Translations under genes and position numbers: made by a program
Source: a virus
Direction: 5' to 3' (one strand)
Length of the DNA: 41,433 nt
Virus record (IMG/VR): IMGVR_UViG_3300021961_000214
Coordinates: 1-41,433 of that record
Shown here: piece after piece, positions 15,301 to 21,569 of the stretch
Layout of the letters: every line of letters begins with the position of its first letter
Numbering within the stretch: the first letter of the stretch is position 1
The notes under the pieces: model-generated
Seen by the model: only the letters and a program-made list of their open reading frames with translations
What the model was told of the DNA's origin: nothing
The model's database searches: none

Positions 15301-15544
15301 CGAAATTACAGGAAAAGTCATTAAAACATCTCCTCAGAATTCTGCATATTCTGAAGGATGGGAAAAAGTCTTCGCTAAGAAATCTGCAAACGAATGGCTC
15401 AAGACGATGCCAGATGTTCAGATGATGGACCCTGATGGTTGGAGACAGAACGATGGTGTGGATATGGATACTCCCATCAAATGGTCTGATTTCCAAAAAA
15501 GATTAAACATTTCAACAATACTTTGTAAAATTCCTAATGTATAA
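15290..15544 (+). CDS. Conserved hypothetical phage protein, 84 aa
   Basis: The C-terminal half, MMDPDGWRQNDGVDMDTPIKWSDFQKRLNISTIL, follows a pattern I associate with small conserved proteins of many phages (a D-x-DGW segment, then an F-x-x-R-L-x2-ST(I/L) segment), with no known function. The frame extends to an ATG at 15239, which would overlap the previous gene by 62 nt. The ATG at 15290 (11-nt overlap) is preferred. The end overlaps the next gene by 8 nt. Confidence 0.7.
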   Translation: MAINEITGKVIKTSPQNSAYSEGWEKVFAKKSANEWLKTMPDVQMMDPDGWRQNDGVDMDTPIKWSDFQKRLNISTILCKIPNV

Positions 15545-15926
15545 CTTATTCTTAGACGATGTTAGAACTCCGAAAGAAGCATTTCTTTATGGGGAAGGAA
15601 AAATGTTGTGTGGATACTCTGATATTCCCAATGGTTGTTGGGAAATTGTTAGAAATTATGAGGACTTTGTGAAAATCCTCAACGAAAAGGGGTTGCCACG
15701 AGCAGTTTCTTTCGATTGTGACTTATGTAAAGACCATATGGTTCATTACATGAAAGAAACAACACGGTCTGAAATTTACGAATGGGAAAATTTTGATACC
15801 AAATGTGGTATCCACTGTGCCAATTACCTTAAATCATTATTAAAAGGTGGGGAAGATATTAAAATCTATGTCCACACCGCAAATCACGTAGGAAGACGAA
15901 TCATTAAACAAATATTATCATGCTAA
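15537..15926 (+). CDS. Cyclic-phosphate-processing receiver-like (cREC) protein
   Basis: Pattern of the cREC family, receiver-fold proteins predicted to process cyclic phosphates: N-terminal LFLDDVRTP with acidic pair D7-D8, then WEIVRNYEDFVKIL, AVSFDCDL at the third strand (the usual form is FDHDL), GIHCANYLKSLL, and the C-terminal VHTANHVGRRIIKQIL, equivalent to the family HSxNxxG segment. The His of FDHDL is Cys here. At 129 aa it is one complete domain. It overlaps the HAD phosphatase gene by 7 nt, suggesting a joint role in trimming nucleic-acid or nucleotide phosphates. The family function itself is largely predicted. Confidence 0.8.
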   Translation: MYNLFLDDVRTPKEAFLYGEGKMLCGYSDIPNGCWEIVRNYEDFVKILNEKGLPRAVSFDCDLCKDHMVHYMKETTRSEIYEWENFDTKCGIHCANYLKSLLKGGEDIKIYVHTANHVGRRIIKQILSC

Positions 15927-16444
15927 ATAAAATTTTCATAGATCTTGACGAGACATTAATATCGGGATCAGCAGCATCGCGATATCTAACCGATTGTGAT
16001 TTCACTATCGCATTAGAATACGGCGGTGTTTACGACATCAAAGTTCGATCATCAGCACTCGATGTCATTAAATTGGCACGTAGCTATGTTGGATTGGAAA
16101 ACGTGTATATATTGACAATTGCGACTAGAGAATATGCAACAGAAGTATCAAGATTAGCTTGTTTTGACTTTCCTTCTGAAAATATAATCCCAAGAGAGGA
16201 AATTCACCAAGCAACATATAAGACATTATATGGTGGTATGAATTATGGGACTAATACTAAGATATCACATTCTGATAATGTTTTGATTGATAATCTTCCT
16301 GCTAGAGAGAACGAGAAGAAAATGATTTATATCGGTATTAAGCCTGATCGTTATCTCAGCATCACACCTTATTACGGAACGAATTTTGAAGATGATGATT
16401 TCTACTCATCAGTGGAAGAATTTCTCTTGCAAAAATCCAAATAA
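15920..16444 (+). CDS. HAD-superfamily phosphatase, 174 aa
   Basis: HAD motif I is D8-L-D10-E-T, giving nucleophile and general acid. Motif II is probably T or S in YILTIATREYA, and motif IV is DNVLIDNLPARE with the acidic residue binding magnesium. A lysine in TNTKISHSDN may serve as motif III. The cap region is small, so large substrates such as nucleic-acid ends or proteins are possible. It overlaps the cREC gene by 7 nt. A 3'- or 5'-polynucleotide phosphatase or a nucleotidase is plausible; the substrate cannot be read from sequence. Confidence 0.8.
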   Translation: MLNKIFIDLDETLISGSAASRYLTDCDFTIALEYGGVYDIKVRSSALDVIKLARSYVGLENVYILTIATREYATEVSRLACFDFPSENIIPREEIHQATYKTLYGGMNYGTNTKISHSDNVLIDNLPARENEKKMIYIGIKPDRYLSITPYYGTNFEDDDFYSSVEEFLLQKSK

Positions 16445-16446
16445 CA

Positions 16447-16453
16447 GTAAATA
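16447..16453 (+). promoter_or_regulatory. Late promoter element GTAAATA
   Basis: GTAAATA followed by TTTCT and ATG at 16459: TAAATA core with 5-nt spacing. Confidence 0.62.
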
Positions 16454-16458
16454 TTTCT

Positions 16459-16785
16459 ATGAAGAATAATATTACCACACAAGGTTATTTTGTTAAAAGA
16501 TTGAGAGATTCTGGTTTCGTCGTGGTCAAATTGTTTGATCAATACGGTCAACATGATCCTCGTAAATGGTCTGTGATGGTAGACCCAAGTAATACATCTG
16601 TGATGATCACTTGTTATCAAAACAAAGAGTTCAAAGGTGATATTCTATTCGAGATTAATGACGGTGGAAATCGTTTTATTAAAAATTTCAACCTCAAAAC
16701 ACAAAGTATGGAGATTGTCATCACCACTTTGATTGAAAAGGGTGTTGGACAAATCGAAGAAAATTCAGTCTATAAAAAAGACTAA
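16459..16785 (+). CDS. Conserved hypothetical protein, 108 aa, predicted late
   Basis: Starts MKNNITTQGYFVKRLRDSGFVV and continues with beta-strand-like segments (KWSVMVDPSNTSVMITCYQN, GDILFEINDGGNRFI) ending in a helix. The QGYF-x-KRLRDSGF start seems familiar from T4-like cyanophage unknowns. Although it lies in the replication operon, it has its own TAAATA element 5 nt before the ATG, predicting late expression. The fold looks like a small alpha/beta protein. No function is assigned. Confidence 0.7.
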   Translation: MKNNITTQGYFVKRLRDSGFVVVKLFDQYGQHDPRKWSVMVDPSNTSVMITCYQNKEFKGDILFEINDGGNRFIKNFNLKTQSMEIVITTLIEKGVGQIEENSVYKKD

Positions 16786-16788
16786 ATA
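16782..16788 (+). promoter_or_regulatory. Late promoter element CTAAATA
   Basis: CTAAATA followed by ATATT and ATG at 16794. It overlaps the stop codon of the upstream gene. Confidence 0.7.
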
Positions 16789-16793
16789 ATATT

Positions 16794-17105
16794 ATGGAAA
16801 AGGGAGAAGAACCCCCTGATGAGGTATTTGTGGATGAAAAGGTTTTAGAAATCCTTAGAGAATCTTTGAAACAAAAGCTCAAAAGAGATAGAAAAGGTGG
16901 TAAAAGCGTAATTAAAAATGCTTTAAAAGCTACAATGCAAGAATTTTTAACATGTGGTAAACTCTTAGGTTACGATTTAGATGGAAATGTGGTGGAAATC
17001 TCATTTCATTCTAATAAATTAGAAGATAACGCCATGCAGAACCTCTTCATTCAAAAATTTGGAGAGTTCATGGCTGGTAGAATGAATATATCAGGTGATT
17101 TTTAA
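16794..17105 (+). CDS. Hypothetical protein, 103 aa, predicted late
   Basis: An acidic start (MEKGEEPPDEVFVDEKVLEIL) precedes a basic helix (LKQKLKRDRKGGKSVIKNALKATMQEFL), then GYDLDGNVVEISFHSN, a turn and strand. The Lys/Arg-rich middle could bind nucleic acid. The promoter element overlaps the end of the upstream gene and sits 5 nt before the ATG. I do not recognise it securely; a small late-transcription or packaging accessory is possible but unproven. Confidence 0.68.
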   Translation: MEKGEEPPDEVFVDEKVLEILRESLKQKLKRDRKGGKSVIKNALKATMQEFLTCGKLLGYDLDGNVVEISFHSNKLEDNAMQNLFIQKFGEFMAGRMNISGDF

Positions 17106-17382
17106 TTTTTTAAAACCGAAAATAAAAAAAGGCGATGTCTATGCTGTTCAAGCAGGAGACTTCGTTGGTCAATTCTTTAATTTTATTAAAAAAGATGGCG
17201 ATGAATACGTTTTTCTTTCCACACCATTGATGGAAATCCAACGAGTTCCAAAAGAAAAATTTGACTTTGCGAAAGAACAAGGTATCATTGAATACATTGA
17301 AAATCTTCCAAGAAATATCTTCCAAGTTATCGAAGCGGAATATCAACACCAATCAAAAAAGGTTGGTGGAGATTCCAAGTGA
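17095..17382 (+). CDS. Hypothetical protein, 95 aa, small beta-barrel-like
   Basis: KKGDVYAVQAGDFVGQFFNFI followed by EYVFLSTPLMEIQRVPKEKF looks like the strand-turn-strand pattern of a small KOW/SH3-like barrel, and a short helix and strand end the protein. The frame begins at a GTG at 17095, overlapping the previous gene by 11 nt; no ATG occurs earlier in frame. The start is therefore less sure than the frame. Its 3' end overlaps the primase start by up to 17-20 nt. No function is known. Confidence 0.62.
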   Translation: MIFNFLKPKIKKGDVYAVQAGDFVGQFFNFIKKDGDEYVFLSTPLMEIQRVPKEKFDFAKEQGIIEYIENLPRNIFQVIEAEYQHQSKKVGGDSK

Positions 17383-18385
17383 TTACGTTGTATCCAAATT
17401 TTATGAATTTGGGTATAAAGTAAGTCATAATACTCATGGCAACACTTATAATTGTTGTTGTCCTATTTGTAGAGAAGGAAAAAGCTGGGGTCATAAGAAG
17501 AGATGCTTCTATATTCCAGAGAATGATAACATTTTTTGCCATAATTGTGGATGGTCATCCAAACCCTACAAATGGATCAAGGAAGTTTCAGGAATGTCAT
17601 TCAATCAAATAGTCGATGAGATTGAAAAGGGTAATTTCGGCATGATAAATGTGATGGATTTAGAAGAAAAAGAAGAAAAACCAAAGACTACATCGTCTTT
17701 ACCAGTAGATAGTATCAATTTATCTGATAAAAATCAGACGGATTATTACAAGAATAATAAGATTGTCCAAAAAGCCTTAGATTATATCAAGGATAGACGA
17801 TTGGATAAAGCTGTGAACCGTCCTGATGCATTTTATCTATCTCTGAAAGACCGTGTGCATGATAATCGTTTGGTGATCCCGTTCAAAGATGAAGCGGGTA
17901 AGATCATCTATTACCAATCCAGAAGGATTTTAGATGATGAATCTCCAAGTTACTTGTCAAAAGATGGTGGAGATAAAAGTGTCTTCGGTATCGAGCGAGT
18001 ATCGTCTGACTTAGACAAGGTGTTTATCATTGAAGGACCGTTAGATGCTTGTTTCGTAAAAAACGGATTAGGTGTTGGAGGTATTACTAAAGGTGAACAA
18101 TTGTTTACTTTTAGTCAACAAGAACAAATGGATAGTCTGAAATTCTTTGAGAGAATTTGGGTGCTTGATAGTCAATGGCTTGACAAGACTGCACGAGAGA
18201 AGACACTAAAGCTCATTGAGATGGGGGAGAAAGTCTTTATATGGCCTGAGTATGATGGGAAACGCTTCAAAGACATAAATGCCGTGTGTATGGCTTATGA
18301 AATGAACGAATACCCAACAGATTTAATTCTGAAGAACACCTATAAAGGGTTGGCAGCAACGGTAAAGATGAAATTGATCAAGTGA
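17366..18385 (+). CDS. 61: DNA primase, gp61-like
   Basis: Makes RNA primers with helicase gp41. The zinc-ribbon is C32-P-I-C35 then C58-H-N-C61 (in CCPICREGK and FCHNCGW), as in T4 gp61. The middle resembles the N-terminal part of the primase core (RLVIPFKDEAGKIIYYQSRR). The Toprim glutamate is E223 in FIIEGPLDACFVKNGLG, and IWVLDSQWLD supplies the metal-binding DxD-like position. From the GTG at 17366 it is 339 aa, against 342 in T4. The frame is open back to 17261, but a longer start would overlap the previous gene by 122 nt; TTG 17363 is an alternative. It ends tail-to-tail with a minus-strand late gene. Confidence 0.9.
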   Translation: MEIPSDYVVSKFYEFGYKVSHNTHGNTYNCCCPICREGKSWGHKKRCFYIPENDNIFCHNCGWSSKPYKWIKEVSGMSFNQIVDEIEKGNFGMINVMDLEEKEEKPKTTSSLPVDSINLSDKNQTDYYKNNKIVQKALDYIKDRRLDKAVNRPDAFYLSLKDRVHDNRLVIPFKDEAGKIIYYQSRRILDDESPSYLSKDGGDKSVFGIERVSSDLDKVFIIEGPLDACFVKNGLGVGGITKGEQLFTFSQQEQMDSLKFFERIWVLDSQWLDKTAREKTLKLIEMGEKVFIWPEYDGKRFKDINAVCMAYEMNEYPTDLILKNTYKGLAATVKMKLIK

Positions 18386-18389
18386 TCAA
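18374..18389. terminator. Possible small bidirectional hairpin at converging gene ends
   Basis: TTGATCA pairs perfectly with TGATCAA around AG, followed on the plus strand by TTATTATT. It spans the primase stop, with a minus-strand gene ending 4 nt beyond. It is AT-rich and short, so it is a weak terminator candidate. Confidence 0.4.
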
Positions 18390-18392
18390 TTA

Positions 18393-18797
18393 TTATTCAC
18401 GCTTTTTAGCGACAGACGTATCAATAGCATTACAAAATCTATCAATTTCACTTCTAATTCTTTCAATTGATCCCAATTCACTTGTTAAATCACCGATAAT
18501 AGTGTTATTACGTGATTGTGAAATAGACGATAATACATTATCTTTAAGATACGTATCAATTTTTTCAAAATTTGCTTTCCAGCTATCAACAGTGGAAATC
18601 ATTTCTTGATTTTGAGAATCATCTCCCATAGTAGCCATAACATTTGGATCTGCTTCTGTATCTACACCATATTCATCGAGAGTGATTCCATCATCCAATT
18701 GTCCAGCAGCAGCAGCTTCTTCAGCAGCAGGATCGAACTCCAGTTCAGGTGCTTCTTGTAGTAATTTGAGGAATTTAGCTTGAAATTTGTTTCGCAT
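18393..18797 (-). CDS. Hypothetical late protein, 134 aa, with capsid-targeting-like N-terminus
   Basis: The N-terminus MRNKFQAKFLKLLQE15-A16 is an amphipathic helix ending in L-Q-E before A, like T4 capsid-targeting sequences cut by the prohead protease. An acidic Ala/Glu-rich stretch follows (FDPAAEEAAAAGQLDDG), then helices that could form a coiled coil (IDTYLKDNVLSSISQSRN, LGSIERIRSEIDRFCNAI). The frame extends upstream to 18917 through a Gln/His repeat that is only a shadow of the neighbouring repeat gene; the ATG at 18797, with CTAAATA 5 nt before it, is preferred. Possibly a head-internal or core protein. Confidence 0.72.
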   Translation of the reverse strand: MRNKFQAKFLKLLQEAPELEFDPAAEEAAAAGQLDDGITLDEYGVDTEADPNVMATMGDDSQNQEMISTVDSWKANFEKIDTYLKDNVLSSISQSRNNTIIGDLTSELGSIERIRSEIDRFCNAIDTSVAKKRE

Positions 18798-18801
18798 ATT
18801 A

Positions 18802-19155
18802 TTATTTAGTGTTAGGGGTTGGTGTTGCTGTATTGGCAGTTGGTGTTGCTGTATTGGCAGTTGGTGTTGCTGTATTAGCACTTGGTGTTCCTTTATTAGT
18901 GGAACTCGTCTCCACATAATTTTTAATCAAATTGTATATTTGTTGGGTATGATTTCCAGCATTACCACCAAAAATTTTAGATATATCTTTACCAAGATCA
19001 TATGCAGCAGATTGAGCGAATTCGTGTATTTTATTAACATCTCGCATTCCTTGTTTAGAAAATCCTCCTACAATTTTATTAGCGAATCTACGAAGAAATC
19101 CTTCTTCTAAAATTTCTTCTAATTTTTTCTGATCTTCTATCGAATAACGTGCCAT
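18802..19155 (-). CDS. Hypothetical late protein, 117 aa, with TANTATP tail repeats
   Basis: The N-terminal helix MARYSIEDQKKLEEILEE18-G19 ends in L-E-E before G, another capsid-targeting-like start. The middle is helical (FLRRFANKIVGGFSKQGM, LGKDISKIFGG). The C-terminus is a low-complexity tail of near-identical 7-residue units (TANTATP, about three and a half copies), encoded by 21-bp DNA repeats. CTAAATA lies 5 nt before the ATG. The flexible Thr/Pro tail could be exposed or glycosylated, or the protein could be a packaged internal protein. Its promoter faces away from that of the next plus-strand gene. Confidence 0.72.
   Translation of the reverse strand: MARYSIEDQKKLEEILEEGFLRRFANKIVGGFSKQGMRDVNKIHEFAQSAAYDLGKDISKIFGGNAGNHTQQIYNLIKNYVETSSTNKGTPSANTATPTANTATPTANTATPTPNTK
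18803..18809 (-). promoter_or_regulatory. Late promoter element CTAAATA
   Basis: CTAAATA on the minus strand, ATAAT, then ATG at 18797. It overlaps the upstream stop codon and decides the start of the 134-aa gene. Confidence 0.75.
18819..18896. repeat. 21-bp tandem repeat (about 3.7 copies)
   Basis: Plus-strand unit TTGGTGTTGCTGTATTGGCA plus one base, at 18819, 18840 and 18861, with a diverged partial copy from 18882. The length is a multiple of 3, so copy-number change keeps the frame of the TANTATP-coding gene. Confidence 0.9.
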
Positions 19156-19160
19156 GATAT

Positions 19161-19167
19161 TATTTAG
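19161..19167 (-). promoter_or_regulatory. Late promoter element CTAAATA (divergent pair, left)
   Basis: CTAAATA on the minus strand, ATATC, then ATG at 19155. Only 9 bp separate it from the oppositely directed element at 19177. Confidence 0.72.
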
Positions 19168-19176
19168 CTTAAATGA

Positions 19177-19183
19177 TTAAATA
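19177..19183 (+). promoter_or_regulatory. Late promoter element TTAAATA (divergent pair, right)
   Basis: TTAAATA on the plus strand, 8 nt before the ATG at 19192. An out-of-frame ATG occurs 4 nt after the element. Confidence 0.6.
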
Positions 19184-19191
19184 ATCTATGT

Positions 19192-19545
19192 ATGGCTGCT
19201 TCAAATTCTCCTTATTCTACTGCAATCGCCTCTGGTGCTATTGATTTTGATTTCAAAAATCCTCTAAATCCTTCTGAACAGATGAGAAAATATAAAACGG
19301 ATGAGAAATTGGCACAAGCACCAGACACTCTCCCATATGAATTTGAAGGACTGCCTCAATATCTAGCCGATATCCAAGACAGTGCATTTCAAGCGTCTTC
19401 CAAACTGAATAATATCATTAAAATGGAAAAATATCAAAAAAATGGTGATCTAATTAAGCTGAAAGGTAATCTGGAGAAGATCATGATGTATTTGATGAAA
19501 AATGGTGACAAGATATTGTCGAATTATACCATTGGCAATAATTAA
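19192..19545 (+). CDS. Hypothetical protein, 117 aa, predicted late
   Basis: Begins MAASNSPYSTAIASGAIDFDF, a Ser/Ala-rich probably flexible start, followed by a helical C-terminus (YLADIQDSAFQASSKLNNIIKM, LKGNLEKIMMYLMKNGDKIL). It has no signal peptide or known motif. The TAAATA element upstream predicts late expression, so a structural or assembly role is possible. Its last bases contain a sigma70-like promoter for the next gene. Confidence 0.68.
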   Translation: MAASNSPYSTAIASGAIDFDFKNPLNPSEQMRKYKTDEKLAQAPDTLPYEFEGLPQYLADIQDSAFQASSKLNNIIKMEKYQKNGDLIKLKGNLEKIMMYLMKNGDKILSNYTIGNN

Positions 19546-19560
19546 AAACTAGAGTATAAT
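19532..19560 (+). promoter_or_regulatory. Strong sigma70-type promoter, predicted leaderless
   Basis: TTGGCA (19532-19537), 17-nt spacer, TATAAT (19555-19560): one mismatch in total to the sigma70 consensus. The ATG at 19566 starts 5 nt after the -10 hexamer, so transcription is predicted to begin at or next to the start codon. Confidence 0.72.
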
Positions 19561-19565
19561 CGGGC

Positions 19566-20099
19566 ATGTTCAAAATTCCCGATAACATAAAAATGAAACA
19601 CGTTCATGGGTATCCTCCCTATGAACAAATGTCGATCCTTAAAGATATCTGTAATAAATCAACACCTTATTCAGAGACAAGAAAGGTTTCAATTGGAATG
19701 ACTAAAAAGAAAAATAAAAATCAACAGAAATGGCTAACTGACAAGCTCAAAGGTGATTGGATGGATAAAGAACTGATCATCGAAATTGCATTGTTCGAGT
19801 CTTTGATTCATTATGTGGAAAAGGAAGATGGTCTTAATGATGCTGCCTATGACTACTCCTATGAATTAGAAAAGGGTCATATCGATCAGAAAACGGCGAA
19901 TGCTAATAAAAAGCGTCAAAAAGAACTCAAAAATGCTTATCTTTATCTAAAAAATGAGCGTCCTGCTCTACAATATCAAGTTGATAATTGGGGTGGGACT
20001 AATGTAAATGAATATTTGATACTGGAAGAATCGTTTTTGAAGAAAGATACAAAAATAATGAACACAATTATAAAATACAGGGGGTATTTATGGAATTAA
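19566..20099 (+). CDS. Hypothetical protein, 177 aa, predicted early
   Basis: Basic, mostly helical protein with Lys-rich stretches (MTKKKNKNQQKWLTDKLKGDW, ANANKKRQKELKNAY) and an aromatic C-terminus (NTIIKYRGYLWN). No motif is recognised. A good sigma70-type promoter directly precedes it, with no room for a ribosome-binding site, so it is likely an early, leaderless gene. It overlaps the nucleotidyltransferase gene by 10 nt, suggesting linked function. The start is fixed by the promoter position. Confidence 0.72.
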   Translation: MFKIPDNIKMKHVHGYPPYEQMSILKDICNKSTPYSETRKVSIGMTKKKNKNQQKWLTDKLKGDWMDKELIIEIALFESLIHYVEKEDGLNDAAYDYSYELEKGHIDQKTANANKKRQKELKNAYLYLKNERPALQYQVDNWGGTNVNEYLILEESFLKKDTKIMNTIIKYRGYLWN

Positions 20100-20845
20100 G
20101 TATTGAAAATCACGAAGCATTTAAGAATTGCGAAGGTAAAATGATCTGCCAATTGATTGGTGGCTCAACTTTGTATGGTTTGAACACACCAGAGTCCGAT
20201 ATTGATTATCGTGGTCTATTCGTCGCTAAAAATAAGCGATATTTAGCCAATTTGGATAATATTGAATCGATTGTCCAGACTGATGACATTGATTCCACTT
20301 ATTATGAGATCACTCGATACTTAAAATTATTGAGAAAGAGTAATACTCAGGTTTTGGAGATATTATTTGCTCCCAATACAGCATTCACCTACAAACATCC
20401 AATCTTTGACGAGATTGTCACCCATGCTTACGATCTAATCGACACTAATACCCTTAAAAATTCATTAAAGGGTTATGTATTCAGTGAGATTCGATTGGCT
20501 ACTGGACAAAGAAGCGGTCAGTTAGGTGGTAAAAGGAAAAAAGCAGTGGAAACCTACGGATTCAGCCCCAAAAACTTTGTTCAAATCCTTCGTTTGTGTA
20601 AAGTCGGTATTGAGTTCTTCACCACTGGTAAATACATGGTAAACGTCAAGGAATTTGATGAGAAGTATTGGGAGAAATTGATGGATTTAAAAACTAGCCC
20701 ACAATACTACACATGCGAGCAATTGGAGCGAATGGTGAACGAAGAATTTGGCAAGTTGGAAGGAATCATGGAGTCATCTAAGATCTCTTTCAAATTTGAT
20801 CCAGACATTGCAGCAGATATTATTTTAAAAGCAAAACAAATATGA
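20090..20845 (+). CDS. Nucleotidyltransferase of the RlaP-like (DNA polymerase beta superfamily) type, 251 aa
   Basis: The pol-beta signature is G25-S-T-L-Y-G, then ESD37-I-D39-YRGLF, with two of the metal-binding aspartates; the third may lie in TYYEITRYLKLL. The GSxxYG-x-NTPxSDIDYRG form is typical of the RlaP-type family, often found near RNA ligase and RNA-repair genes. The C-terminal half is helical and contains a basic segment GQRSGQLGGKRKKAVETYG likely to bind the nucleic-acid or nucleotide substrate. An SD-like GGGGG run lies about 5 nt before the ATG. The product may add nucleotides to RNA ends; the substrate is unknown and no RNA ligase is visible in this window. Confidence 0.85.
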   Translation: MELSIENHEAFKNCEGKMICQLIGGSTLYGLNTPESDIDYRGLFVAKNKRYLANLDNIESIVQTDDIDSTYYEITRYLKLLRKSNTQVLEILFAPNTAFTYKHPIFDEIVTHAYDLIDTNTLKNSLKGYVFSEIRLATGQRSGQLGGKRKKAVETYGFSPKNFVQILRLCKVGIEFFTTGKYMVNVKEFDEKYWEKLMDLKTSPQYYTCEQLERMVNEEFGKLEGIMESSKISFKFDPDIAADIILKAKQI

Positions 20846-21342
20846 AATACGGAAAACAGATATTATTGGGAGTAGTGGCTTCAAGTGCCATTGCTTATGG
20901 GTTATCAGATAATTTGGAGTCATTCTCTAAAACATTTGTCTTGGCTGGATTAGGGTTCGGCTCAGTTTATTACTGGTCGCAAAACAGAAAGAACAATGAT
21001 AAAAGAGTGGAAGAATTGGAAGAACTTTTGGGCAAGAAGAAAGTTGATGAGCGTGTCGAGACTCTGGAGAATATGCTTCAAGAATCCGATGTGGTAATCA
21101 CTGAGCAAGAAGAAGTTATTAAAAATTATGAGGAACTATTGGACGAAGCATCTGTCAAATTCCCTTGTAATTGTGGTAACAACATGTTTGATGGCATTTT
21201 CAAACCAATGGAAGAATTTGTGGTTGAATGTGACTATTGTAAAAACAAATATTCCGTCACACTTAAATTGGATACTATACTGATCACTGAACCAATCGAA
21301 GAACTTAACATTGATAAACTAATTAAAGAAAATACAAAATGA
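20842..21342 (+). CDS. Membrane-anchored coiled-coil protein with zinc-ribbon, 166 aa
   Basis: Two hydrophobic segments, about residues 6-20 (ILLGVVASSAIAYG) and 31-46 (TFVLAGLGFGSVYYW), are joined by a short polar loop, consistent with a hairpin membrane anchor. Residues 54-105 form a Glu/Lys-rich coiled coil. A probable four-cysteine zinc ribbon follows: C109-N-C111 and C130-D-Y-C133. A strand-rich tail ends the protein. This build suggests a membrane-bound protein presenting a zinc domain in the cytoplasm, for example in superinfection exclusion or host takeover, but no homolog is recognised. It overlaps the neighbouring genes by 4 nt each. Confidence 0.72.
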   Translation: MKYGKQILLGVVASSAIAYGLSDNLESFSKTFVLAGLGFGSVYYWSQNRKNNDKRVEELEELLGKKKVDERVETLENMLQESDVVITEQEEVIKNYEELLDEASVKFPCNCGNNMFDGIFKPMEEFVVECDYCKNKYSVTLKLDTILITEPIEELNIDKLIKENTK

Positions 21343-21569
21343 TAAAAATAGAGACTAAAAAAGGAAATGTTGAAATGACACTGACTGAATTTGCAAGATG
21401 GGCATGTTTAGCAGAAGCATTTATCTTCATTGAAAACAAAGCTGAAGAACTAAACATTAACCCTGTCAACATGATTAAGCCACTGGCAATTGAAAAATAC
21501 ATTGACGAGCGATATCATGCAATGCTTTCCGATGTTCGATATGAGTATGATCTAGGAATTTTGGAGTAA
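21339..21569 (+). CDS. Hypothetical protein, 76 aa
   Basis: Small acidic alpha/beta protein: a strand pair (IKIETKKGNVEMTL), then helices (EFARWACLAEAFIFIENKAEEL, IKPLAIEKYIDERYHAML). Unrecognised. It overlaps the upstream gene by 4 nt and runs 18 nt tail-to-tail into the minus-strand glycosyltransferase gene. It is the last gene of the early-type plus block. Confidence 0.62.
   Translation: MIKIETKKGNVEMTLTEFARWACLAEAFIFIENKAEELNINPVNMIKPLAIEKYIDERYHAMLSDVRYEYDLGILE

Noticed and set aside
18798-18917. Upstream extension of the 134-aa minus-strand gene
   Set aside because: The extra 40 codons are a Gln/His repeat from another frame of the 21-bp repeats, and the CTAAATA element marks the start at 18797.
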